NCBI GenBank assembly: GCA_035995025.1
Contig: DASYKY010000057.1
Coordinates: 223,569 to 287,568 of the forward strand
Direction: 5' to 3'
DNA: 64,000 nt
From: Actinophytocola sp035995025
GTDB taxonomy: Bacteria > Actinomycetota > Actinomycetes > Mycobacteriales > Pseudonocardiaceae
Part shown: positions 25,867 through 34,700 of the stretch, piece by piece
Position numbering within the stretch: position 1 is the stretch's first letter
Layout: every line of letters begins with the position of its first letter
Made by a program: the position numbers and the translations under genes
The notes under the pieces: model-generated
Seen by the model: only the letters and a program-made list of their open reading frames with translations
The model's database searches: none
Told to the model about the DNA's origin: nothing

Positions 25867-26151
25867 ATGGCTCGCTGGAGTGTCGGCCTGGAGGCGGAGG
25901 GCGACCGCGTCATGTCCCACGACGAGATCCTCGCCCTGGCGGACGCGGTCGCTGCCGACGGCGGCATCGCCACGGGCATCGGCACGGCCCGCTACGGCGC
26001 CCAGCTGGTGGTCGTGGCCGCGTCCCGTGAGGAGGCGGTGGAGAAGGCCCGCGCATCGTTCACGACCGCGGCACGCACGGCGAACCTCCCGGAGTGGCCC
26101 GTGGTCCGCGCGGAAGCCACCTCCGAGGAAGAGGACCTCCTCGGCGAATAA
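25867..26151 (+). CDS. Small hypothetical protein following coxE
   Basis: The 94-aa protein MARWSVGLEAEGDRVMSHDE is an acidic alpha/beta protein with alternating strand-like (YGAQLVVVAAS) and helical (EEAVEKARASFTTAA) stretches and an acidic tail EEEDLLGE. It starts 11 nt after coxE and ends at the 22-bp repeat array. No family is recognised. It completes the four-gene MoxR/CoxE operon. Confidence 0.65.
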   Translation: MARWSVGLEAEGDRVMSHDEILALADAVAADGGIATGIGTARYGAQLVVVAASREEAVEKARASFTTAARTANLPEWPVVRAEATSEEEDLLGE

Positions 26152-26153
26152 CT

Positions 26154-26331
26154 CGCGAGTCCAACGTTCCCGACCCGCGAGTCCAACGTTCCCGACCCGC
26201 GAGTCCAACGTTCCCGACCCGCGAGTCCAACGTTCCCGACCCGCGAGTCCAACGTTCCCGACCCGCGCGAAAGGACAGACTCGGGTGTCACGAGCGTTGG
26301 ACTCGCGGGTCCGCAGTGTTGGACTCGCGGG
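26154..26331. repeat. Second 22-bp repeat array between convergent genes
   Basis: Five perfect-period copies of the 22-bp unit (core CGCGAGTCCAACGTTCCCGA) start at 26154, 26176, 26198, 26220 and 26242, with a degenerate sixth at 26264. Two inverted copies follow at 26296 and 26318. The first copy begins 2 nt after the stop of the plus-strand gene and the last inverted copy directly abuts the stop of the minus-strand gene. Unit, period and orientation rule match the array at 2650-2995. Confidence 0.9.
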
Positions 26332-26763
26332 TTAGGTCGGGTCCTTCGGGGTGGTGAGGGGCCTTGTCGTGGGGGCGTCGTACTCGGTGATCCAGTGGTC
26401 CTTCCACGACTTGTCGTACTGCTGGAGGTTGCAGCGCGGCTTGTAGACCGAGATCAGTTCCTGGGCTATCTGCTCGCGGTGGGCGCGGGTGCCGCCCGGC
26501 ACCTCGAACGTGGCGATGTGCAGCTGCCACTTCGAGCCCGCGCGCTTGATCCAGCACGCCGACCGACGATGCTGGAACGGGAAGCGCTCGGCGGACAGGT
26601 CGTCGCTGTGGTCCACATAGGTCACCGCGTACCGGTCGGGGCGGCCCTCGGCGTCCGGGCGGTACAGGATGACCCAGACCGCGGCCACCGGCGGCGGAGT
26701 CCAGCCGCCGAGCAGCCGCGGGCCCTCGAAGAGGTACCCCGCAAGGGAACCCAGCCGGATCAT
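26332..26763 (-). CDS. Hypothetical protein with GIY-YIG-like features
   Basis: The 143-aa protein has the run of elements seen in small GIY-YIG-fold proteins: VAAVWVILYRPDAEGR, then YAVTYVDHSDDL, a basic middle, WQLHIATFE, and RAHREQIAQELISVYKPRCN with the usual Tyr-x-Pro-x-Asn-like ending. The exact GIY and YIG tripeptides are not preserved, so catalytic activity is doubtful. ATG 26763 overlaps the stop of the upstream small membrane gene (ATGA). Family assignment is tentative. Confidence 0.5.
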   Translation of the reverse strand: MIRLGSLAGYLFEGPRLLGGWTPPPVAAVWVILYRPDAEGRPDRYAVTYVDHSDDLSAERFPFQHRRSACWIKRAGSKWQLHIATFEVPGGTRAHREQIAQELISVYKPRCNLQQYDKSWKDHWITEYDAPTTRPLTTPKDPT

Positions 26764-27116
26764 CCGGACTTGAAGCCGACCGTCTCGTGCAACCGCGAGC
26801 GGCGGGTGCCGGACGCGGGCTTGGCCACCGGCTCACGGGCCGGCGTCGGCGACACGTTCGCCACGATGCGCTCCGCGAAGCCGTACAGCAGCGGCAGCGC
26901 GGACGCGACCACCTTGCCCGTGCGGTTGATGTGCTCCACGCCCGGCTCGATTTCCACCGCGTGCTTGTTGATCGTCTTCACGTGCGCCGAGCACTTCTCG
27001 AGGTTCGTCGCGATCCGGGTCAGCAGCGAGCCGATCCAGAACAGGAAGAACGCGAGCCCGGCGATCAGCACCACGATCTCCACGACCGTCAGCACCACCA
27101 GCGTCGTCTGGCTCAT
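26760..27116 (-). CDS. Small membrane protein with cytoplasmic coiled-coil-like tail (fifth of series)
   Basis: The 118-aa protein has one long N-terminal membrane helix (TTLVVLTVVEIVVLIAGLAFFLFWI). A helical region follows (LLTRIATNLEKCSAHVKTINKHAVEIEPGVEHIN), then a Pro/Lys-rich tail. The layout is the same as in the four upstream small genes. Start and stop overlap both neighbours (ATGA each side), so translation is fully coupled. Function is unknown. Confidence 0.7.
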   Translation of the reverse strand: MSQTTLVVLTVVEIVVLIAGLAFFLFWIGSLLTRIATNLEKCSAHVKTINKHAVEIEPGVEHINRTGKVVASALPLLYGFAERIVANVSPTPAREPVAKPASGTRRSRLHETVGFKSG

Positions 27117-27412
27117 GAGGACTCTCCCGAGGACGCGGACGGGGCCGTCGCCAGCGCGGCGCGGCCGAGGAACAGGTGGTGCTGCAGGCCTTCCGCGAGC
27201 ACCGCGTCCACCCGGTCCGCGGTCTGCGGGATCAGCGCCGCGTGCTGGGTGTTCTCGGTGACCCGCTCGAGCGTGTCGCGCACCGCGGCCACCCGCTTGT
27301 CGATCAGCTTCACGTAGTACACGAGCAGGCTCAGCAGCGCGACGACCGCGAGGATCACGATCAGGCCGAGCAGCAGGATCACCGACCAGTAGGTGATTTC
27401 GTTGTCCGCCAT
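27113..27412 (-). CDS. Small membrane protein with coiled-coil-like tail (fourth of series)
   Basis: The 99-aa protein has an N-terminal membrane helix (YWSVILLLGLIVILAVVALL) and an amphipathic helical tail (LIDKRVAAVRDTLERVTENT). ATG 27412 (MADNEITYW) is preferred over the ATG two codons earlier, because GGGAGG then has a proper 6-nt spacing. It is coupled to its neighbours. It resembles the other four small proteins in design more than in sequence. Confidence 0.7.
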   Translation of the reverse strand: MADNEITYWSVILLLGLIVILAVVALLSLLVYYVKLIDKRVAAVRDTLERVTENTQHAALIPQTADRVDAVLAEGLQHHLFLGRAALATAPSASSGESS

Positions 27413-27414
27413 GG

Positions 27415-27678
27415 TCATCCTCCCAGCCGGTGCCGGCCGCGCTCGAGACCGGCGACGATGGTCTCCGCGTGGTCCATGGTCGTCGTCAGCGCGGCGAGCG
27501 GCGCGGTGTTCGTCTCCGCCTGCCGCAGCGCCGCGTCGATCCGCGGCGCCTGCTTGCCGATCCGTTGTGCCAGCACGATGATCGGCGTCACCAGCGCCAC
27601 CACGGCGACCACGACGACGAGCCCGATCACCAGGCCGACGTTCCAGCCGGTGAGGTCCGCGTCCTGTGCGAGGTTCAC
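27415..27678 (-). CDS. Small membrane protein with coiled-coil-like tail (third of series)
   Basis: The 87-aa protein has a membrane helix (VGLVIGLVVVVAVVALVTPI) followed by a helical tail (IDAALRQAETNTAPLAALTT). GTG 27678 follows the previous stop by 1 nt, with GAGGGGG upstream. No enzyme motif is present. It is part of the five-gene series between the MoxR/CoxE operon and coxG. Confidence 0.7.
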   Translation of the reverse strand: MNLAQDADLTGWNVGLVIGLVVVVAVVALVTPIIVLAQRIGKQAPRIDAALRQAETNTAPLAALTTTMDHAETIVAGLERGRHRLGG

Positions 27679-27679
27679 G

Positions 27680-27907
27680 TCAGACCCCCTCGGCCCAGTC
27701 GCGCACCGGCTTCAGCGTGGCGTTCACCGAGACGAGCCGCGCGGGCACGGTGCTGGTGCGGTCGGCGATCGACTCGACGCCGCCGATGGTCGAGTCCAGC
27801 GTGCGCTTCACGTGTGTCAGGTGGACGATCACGCGGAGCAGGGCCACCGCGGTCAGTCCGATGATGAGGGTCGCGCCGGCGAGCGTGACCCAGGCTACGG
27901 CAGGCAT
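27680..27907 (-). CDS. Small membrane protein with coiled-coil-like tail (second of series)
   Basis: The 75-aa protein has an N-terminal membrane helix (AWVTLAGATLIIGLTAVALL) and a tail (VKRTLDSTIGGVESIADRTS) with heptad-like spacing. ATG 27907 overlaps the last base of the preceding stop (TGATG). A longer frame upstream reads through the neighbouring gene and is rejected. Function is unknown. Confidence 0.7.
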   Translation of the reverse strand: MPAVAWVTLAGATLIIGLTAVALLRVIVHLTHVKRTLDSTIGGVESIADRTSTVPARLVSVNATLKPVRDWAEGV

Positions 27908-28164
27908 CAGCCCTCCAGGATTTTCGCGACGCTGCCGGCGTAGCGCACCGCGCCGACCTGGACTTCCTTGATCGTCTCGTCGGTCGTGGCGAGCAGGCCC
28001 GCCACCGGCTCCAGGCCGTCGTTGAGCGCGACGCCGTCGGCGAGGATGTCGTCGGCGGCGTCGCGGATCCGCTCGACCGCGGCGAGGATCCGGTTCAGCA
28101 GCGCGATCACCACCGGCAGCACCACGACGATCAGCGCGATAGCACCAATCCACCACAGAGTCAT
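27907..28164 (-). CDS. Small membrane protein with coiled-coil-like tail (first of series)
   Basis: The 85-aa protein MTLWWIGAIALIVVVLPVVI begins with a membrane helix. A helical tail follows (LLNRILAAVERIRDAADDIL) and then LEPVAGLLATTDETIKEVQV. ATG 28164 follows the shared GGGGAGGCGGATTAGCC leader end. It heads the operon of five such proteins plus the GIY-YIG-like gene. The series resembles DUF948-type membrane-anchored coiled-coil proteins, which are thought to be structural or scaffolding, but no assignment is secure. Confidence 0.7.
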   Translation of the reverse strand: MTLWWIGAIALIVVVLPVVIALLNRILAAVERIRDAADDILADGVALNDGLEPVAGLLATTDETIKEVQVGAVRYAGSVAKILEG

Positions 28165-28264
28165 GGCTAATCCGCCTCCCCGGGATTCAAACTCGTGGTC
28201 GCCTTGGGTTGATGTGTTTCGGTTCGGCACGTGCTTGTGGCTGGGTTGCGTCCCGTCCCCCTTA
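28165..28264 (-). promoter_or_regulatory. Shared 5' leader, copy C
   Basis: On the minus strand the 5' box CTAAGGGGGACGGGACGCA (28264-28246) is followed by ACCCAGCCACAAG and, about 70 nt later, by TTGAATCCCGGGGAGGCGGA just before the start of the small membrane-protein operon. It is closest to copy D (38486-38579), with which it also shares several short blocks in the middle. The strong SD sits inside the second box. Confidence 0.6.
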
Positions 28265-28305
28265 GGTGCGGTTGACAGACACGCGGCTCGTCCATGGCTG
28301 TCATG

Positions 28306-28899
28306 TCAACCTCCCATCGCTGCGCGGCGTCGGGCGTTGGAACCGAAGAAACGCCAGAAGACGCGGGACAGTGCGGCCATCGCGGCCGCGATGCCGATCG
28401 ACAGGCCGCTCGCGGACTTCGCGGGCCCCGCCGCGCGTTCCTCGCCGCGCATCCATCTCGGGATGTCGTCGGCCGCGTTGCGGGAGAACTGCTGCACCAG
28501 GACGTTGGTGACGTCGGTGATCATGCCGCGGCCGTACTGCGCCGCCGCGCCCGAGATCTGCAGGTCCTGGGCGATCGACACCTTCGTCCCGCTGCCCGCC
28601 CGGGCCAGCGTCGCGGTGAGCACCATGGCGGCCTGGCCGCGGCCGCGCTCGTCCGCGCCCGCGGCGTTGATCACCGCGCGCCGGTTCGCCTCGTCGCGCT
28701 CGACGATCTCCACGTCGCCCGCGAACCGCATGGACACCGGGCCCATCTTGATCGTGACGCGGCCCTTGTAGTTGTCCGCGTCGATGACGTCGGTCAGCTC
28801 GGTGCCGGGCAGGTTCGGCGCCATGCGCGGCACGTCGAGCAGGTAGTCCCAGACCTTCTCGACCGGCGCGGGCACCTCGAAGTCGGCGTTGATGATCAT
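28306..28899 (-). CDS. coxG: CoxG-family SRPBCC protein
   Basis: CoxG proteins accompany aerobic carbon monoxide dehydrogenases; in carboxydotrophs CoxG is implicated in recruiting the enzyme to the membrane. The 197-aa protein opens with the SRPBCC signature MIINADFEVPAPVEKVWDYL, then FAGDVEIVERDEANRRAV and TKVSIAQDLQISG, and ends in a C-terminal membrane helix (LSIGIAAAMAALSRVFWRFF). ATG 28899 follows the shared GGGGAGGCGG leader box. It is downstream of and co-oriented with coxM-coxS-coxL. Confidence 0.88.
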   Translation of the reverse strand: MIINADFEVPAPVEKVWDYLLDVPRMAPNLPGTELTDVIDADNYKGRVTIKMGPVSMRFAGDVEIVERDEANRRAVINAAGADERGRGQAAMVLTATLARAGSGTKVSIAQDLQISGAAAQYGRGMITDVTNVLVQQFSRNAADDIPRWMRGEERAAGPAKSASGLSIGIAAAMAALSRVFWRFFGSNARRRAAMGG

Positions 28900-28996
28900 T
28901 ACCGCCTCCCCGGAATTTCTATGCGGTGGCTGCGCTGGCAACGACACCTCGCGGGACCCGGCCGACTGTGGTCGGCCGCCGTCACGTTCCCCTGAG
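28900..28996 (-). promoter_or_regulatory. Shared 5' leader, copy B
   Basis: The 5' box CTCAGGGGAACGTGACG (28996-28980) is followed by a perfect GGCCGAC-CACA-GTCGGCC hairpin and ends with GAAATTCCGGGGAGGCGG directly before coxG. Copy A has the same CGACCACAGTC loop region with a shorter stem. A hairpin loop kept while the stem varies hints at selection on RNA structure. Confidence 0.6.
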
Positions 28997-29033
28997 GTTC
29001 CGTTGCTCGATGGGCACTTTTCTCAACCACTAG

Positions 29034-31415
<2,382 letters not shown>

Positions 31416-31419
31416 GTGA

Positions 31420-31902
31420 TCACGCTCCCGCCGGCTGCATCTTCTTCGCCGCCCACAGCACGGCCTTCACGATGTTCTGGTATCCCGTGCACCGGCAGAG
31501 GTTTCCCGACAGGGCCCACCGGATCTCCTCCTCGGTGGGGTCGGGGTTGCGCTCCAGCAACGCCATCGCGCTCATCATCATGCCGGGCGTGCAGAAGCCG
31601 CACTGGAGTCCGTGCTCCTCTTTGAAGCCCTCCTGGACCGGGTGCAGCTGGCTCGCCTTGGCCATGCCCTCGACCGTGCGCACCTCGTGCCCGTCGGTCT
31701 GCACCGCGAGCATCGTGCAGGACTTCGTGGGCCGGCCGTCCACGAGCACCGTGCACGCACCGCAGTTGGTCGTGTCGCAGCCGATGTGGGTGCCGGTCAG
31801 CCCGAGACCTTCCCGCAGCAGGTGCGCCAGCAGCACCCGCGGCTCGATGTCGACCACCTGCTCCTCGCCGTTGACCGTCACGGTCACGCGTCGCTTCTCC
31901 AT
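31420..31902 (-). CDS. coxS: Carbon monoxide dehydrogenase small [2Fe-2S] subunit, locus 1
   Basis: The 160-aa iron-sulfur subunit has the plant-type ferredoxin motif GCDTTNCGACTVLVDG plus a distal Cys in KSCTML. A second alpha-helical cluster is bound by CGFCTPGMMM and NLCRCTGYQNIVKA. THIGCDT and the overall length match CoxS. It relays electrons from the molybdenum site to the flavin of CoxM. ATG 31902 has AAGGAG upstream. Confidence 0.94.
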   Translation of the reverse strand: MEKRRVTVTVNGEEQVVDIEPRVLLAHLLREGLGLTGTHIGCDTTNCGACTVLVDGRPTKSCTMLAVQTDGHEVRTVEGMAKASQLHPVQEGFKEEHGLQCGFCTPGMMMSAMALLERNPDPTEEEIRWALSGNLCRCTGYQNIVKAVLWAAKKMQPAGA

Positions 31903-31912
31903 GAAGATCTCC

Positions 31913-32779
31913 TTACGCCGCAACGGGAACGGCGGACTCGAGCGCGCGGACGACGAACGTCGCCACCACGTGGCGCTTGTACTCGGCACTGCCGCGGTGG
32001 TCGGTGCGCGGCCGGGCGATCTCGGCGGCCAGCCGGCCCGCCTCCCGCACGGTCGCCGCGTCCAGGGTGCCGCCGACCAGCACCTGCTCGGCCTCGGCGG
32101 CCTTGAGGTTGTTGCCGCCCACCCCGGTCAGCGCGATGCCGGCCCGGGTGACCGTGCCGCCGTCGAGGTCCAGCGCGACCGCCACGCCGACCGTCGCGAA
32201 GTCGCCGACGCGGCGCTCCAGCTTCAGGTAGCGGCCGGCCGGCGTGCCCTTCGGTGCCGGCACGCGCGCCTCGACCGCGATCTCACCCGGCAGCAGCACC
32301 GTCTGGAACGGCCCGGTGACGAACTCCGCCATCGGGATCGTCCGGCTGCCCGTCGCGCTCGCCGCCACGACCTCGCCGTCGAGCGCCAGCATCACCGACG
32401 CCCAGTCGCCCTGCGGGTCCGCGTGGCACAGCGATCCGACGAGCGTGCCGCGGTTGCGGACGATCGGGTCGGCGATCAGCGGCGCGGCGCTCGCCATCAG
32501 CGGTCTGCGCTCGCCGAGGATCTCGGAGTACTCGAGGTCCACGTGCCGGCACAGCGCGCCGACCTCCAGCGCCCCGTCGGCCGCCTCCCGGTGGTAGCCG
32601 AGGCCGGGGATGTTGTTGATGTCGACGAGCAGCTCCGGCGCGGCGAACCGCAGCTTCAGCAACGGGACCAGGCTCTGCCCACCGGCGAGCACCTTCGCCT
32701 CGTCGCCGTAGGTCGCCAACAGGTCGAGCGCCTCGTCCAGCGTGCGCGGCGCCTCGTAGCGGAACCGAGCGGGATACAT
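31913..32779 (-). CDS. coxM: Carbon monoxide dehydrogenase medium (FAD) subunit, locus 1
   Basis: The 288-aa FAD subunit of the molybdenum-hydroxylase family has the first flavin motif AGGQSLVPLLKLR and the second region VRNRGTLVGSLCHADPQGD. The common TIGG-type tetrapeptide is replaced by TLVG, unlike the locus 2 subunit, which has TVGG. The C-terminal EYKRHVVATFVVRAL is typical. It starts 8 nt after a small upstream gene and is the first recognisable gene of coxMSL. Confidence 0.92.
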   Translation of the reverse strand: MYPARFRYEAPRTLDEALDLLATYGDEAKVLAGGQSLVPLLKLRFAAPELLVDINNIPGLGYHREAADGALEVGALCRHVDLEYSEILGERRPLMASAAPLIADPIVRNRGTLVGSLCHADPQGDWASVMLALDGEVVAASATGSRTIPMAEFVTGPFQTVLLPGEIAVEARVPAPKGTPAGRYLKLERRVGDFATVGVAVALDLDGGTVTRAGIALTGVGGNNLKAAEAEQVLVGGTLDAATVREAGRLAAEIARPRTDHRGSAEYKRHVVATFVVRALESAVPVAA

Positions 32780-32787
32780 GGGGCCCC

Positions 32788-33045
32788 CTATTTCTCGGGT
32801 TCGGGTTCCGGCACGGCGACCGGCAGCCCTTCGTCGGTCGGGTCGGGCCGCGGTTCCTGGTGCGGCGGCCACGGCCCCTGCACCGGTTGCCCGGCGACCT
32901 TCAGCCACTCGACGACGGCTGGGAACGCCCAGATCGTCGGGCTCCTGCCGGTCTTGGGGGCGTGCTCGATCAGCTCGTACATGCGTGGGTTGCCAGCATC
33001 AGCGCCGGCCTCGCTGCCAGGCTCCATGAGGTTGATCGTCGTGAC
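32788..33045 (-). CDS. Small hypothetical protein upstream of coxM
   Basis: The 85-aa protein contains MYELIEHAPKTGRSPTIWAF and a proline/acid-rich C-terminus (PEPEPEK). GTG 33045 is chosen because GGTGAGGG precedes it; ATG 33027 is an alternative. It has no signal peptide or membrane helix. The 8-nt gap to coxM makes it the first gene of the coxMSL operon. It may be a regulatory or accessory peptide of this enzyme; I know no homologous family. Confidence 0.55.
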   Translation of the reverse strand, partial: VTTINLMEPGSEAGADAGNPRMYELIEHAPKTGRSPTIWAFPAVVEWLKVAGQPVQGPWPPHQEPRPDPTDEGLPVAVPEPEPEK

Positions 33046-33088
33046 GGCCCTCACCCCGCGGCAAGGCCGGCGTAACCGAATGCTTAAT

Positions 33089-33616
33089 CGCGCAGTGTGA
33101 GCGAGAGCGACGGAGCGTTCGCCGTCTGGACTGACGCTCGCGCGCAGGCGCGTCAGCGCCGAGCCCGGAGGAGGGAAGACGGCGGGTAGCGGAGGAGCGA
33201 AGCGAACCATGAACACCGTGAGCGGGAGTGACGGAGCGTTCGCCGTCTGGACTGACGCTCGCGCGCAGGCGCGTCAGCGCCGAGCACGGAGGAGGGAAGA
33301 CGGCGAGTAGCGGAGAAGCGGAGCGAACCATTGGGCACTGTGAGCGGGAGCGACGGAGCGTTCGCCGTCTGGACGTAGGAGAAGCGCAGGCGCGTCAGCG
33401 CCGAGCATCGCACGGAGGAGGGAAGACGGCGGGTAGCGGAGGAGCGGAGCGAACCATGAACACCGTGAGCGGGAGTGACGGAGCGTTCGCCGTCTGGACT
33501 GACGCTCGCGCGCAGGCGCGTTAGCGCCGAGCACGGAGGAGGGAAGACGGCGGGTAGCGCAGGAGCGGAGCGAACCATTGAACACTGTGAGCGAGAGCGA
33601 CGGAGCGTTCCGGGGA
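33089..33616. repeat. Tandem repeat of about 122 bp, roughly 4.3 copies
   Basis: A unit recognisable by GACGGAGCGTTCGCCGTCTG recurs at 33109, 33230, 33352, 33477 and 33599 (periods 121, 122, 125 and 122). Each unit holds a GGCGCGTCAGCGCC-type dyad, GGAGGAGGGAAGACGGCG and GGAGCGAACCAT. The periods are not multiples of three, so the frame shifts between copies and the array is not one coding repeat. It fills the 581-bp gap (33046-33626) between the LysR gene and coxMSL locus 1. No gene is supported there. GAATGCTTAA at 33078-33087 resembles a motif in the locus 2 promoter. Confidence 0.88.
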
Positions 33617-33626
33617 GGCGGGACCT

Positions 33627-34595
33627 TCAGCTCCACAGCGTCACGTATACGGGCGGGCGGAACTTCGACGGTGGTACGCCTGCGCCCGGTTCGCGCATCA
33701 CCCGCAAAGCGGCCGCCGAGGACAGGTAGTGGCGGAACGTCTCGGCCGCGATCGAGCGGCGTTCCGGGGTCAGCGTGGTCAGGTACCAGGTCGCGTCGGC
33801 CGGGGTGGCCGCGGTGTTCACCACCCGCAGCTCGCCCCGCCGCAGCCGTGCGGTGACCAGGTGGCCGGGCGCGATCGCGACCCCGGCGCCGTCCGCGGCC
33901 GCCGCCCACGCCGCGGTCATGCTGCCGAACACCCGCAGCCGCGCCTCCGGCACGTGCAGCCGGTGCAGCAGCCGGCCCGCGTCGCTCGCCGGGTCGGTGG
34001 CCGTCGAGTCGACCAGCCACGACCAGTGCGCCGGGCTGCCCGGCAGCCGCGCGGCGCCGGCGACCACCACGAGGTGGGTGCGGAACACCGGTTCGGAGAT
34101 CAGCTCGCTGCCGCGCTCGGTGTCCGCCGTGTCGCCGACGGTCCGGCCGAGGTTCGGGCCGAGCGCCACGTCGGCGAACCGGTTGGCGAGCAGCACCGGC
34201 ATCTCGCTGGTGGCGGCCATGCCGACGGTCGTGTCGATCTTGCGGCCGGACCGCTCGGCGAACGCGTCGACCAGCGGCGTGGCCACGAACTCCATGACCG
34301 TGCCGGACGCGACCACCCGCAGCTGGCCGGGCGCGCCCTTGCCGGCCCGGACGGCGGCCTCGGCGTCGGCGCCGAGCGCCACCATCTGCGAGGCGATCGG
34401 CAGCAGCCGGGTGCCGGCCGTGGTGAGCCGCATCGTGGCGCCCCCGCGCACGACGAGCTGGTCGCCCAGCTGTTGACGGAGCGCAGCCAGTGCCTGGGAC
34501 ACGGCGGGTTCGCTCACGCCGAGTGCGGTGGCCGCGGCCTTCACCGAACCCAGCTTCGCGACCAGCACGAACGTGCTCAGCTGCGTGAGCGTCAT
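33627..34595 (-). CDS. LysR-type regulator divergent from coxMSL locus 2 (CutR-like by context)
   Basis: The 322-aa LysR-type regulator has the N-terminal winged helix LSTFVLVAKLGSVKAAATAL then GVSEPAVSQALAALRQQLG, followed by a periplasmic-binding-protein-like effector domain (about 90-300). It is divergent from coxMSL locus 2 and also lies upstream of locus 1. LysR-type regulators (CutR) activate CO-DH genes in carboxydotrophic mycobacteria, so a similar role is inferred from position. A palindrome overlaps its start codon and probably mediates autoregulation. Confidence 0.85.
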   Translation of the reverse strand: MTLTQLSTFVLVAKLGSVKAAATALGVSEPAVSQALAALRQQLGDQLVVRGGATMRLTTAGTRLLPIASQMVALGADAEAAVRAGKGAPGQLRVVASGTVMEFVATPLVDAFAERSGRKIDTTVGMAATSEMPVLLANRFADVALGPNLGRTVGDTADTERGSELISEPVFRTHLVVVAGAARLPGSPAHWSWLVDSTATDPASDAGRLLHRLHVPEARLRVFGSMTAAWAAAADGAGVAIAPGHLVTARLRRGELRVVNTAATPADATWYLTTLTPERRSIAAETFRHYLSSAAALRVMREPGAGVPPSKFRPPVYVTLWS

Positions 34596-34648
34596 GCCGA
34601 CATTATGTCGGCACTGTGGCGCGGCGGTCCCTTAAGGGAATACTTAAG
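34595..34648. promoter_or_regulatory. Divergent LysR/coxM promoter with two dyads
   Basis: TGCCGACA and TGTCGGCA (34595-34602 and 34606-34613, 3-nt spacer) form a perfect palindrome overlapping the LysR start. CTTAAG occurs at 34631-34636 and 34643-34648, giving a second dyad whose outer bases satisfy a LysR-type T-N11-A box. Both lie in the 105-bp gap between the LysR gene and coxM of locus 2. Assignment to the LysR protein is inferred. Confidence 0.55.
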
Positions 34649-34700
34649 CCTGGATTGTGTGGCGTTCCGTAACCGCATGACCATGCCCCAAGGAGGGCTG

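Noticed and set aside
33153..33578. Protein-coding ORFs across the 122-bp tandem repeats
   Set aside because: The period is not a multiple of three, so frames change between copies; the products are Arg/Ser/Pro-rich shadows with no family resemblance.
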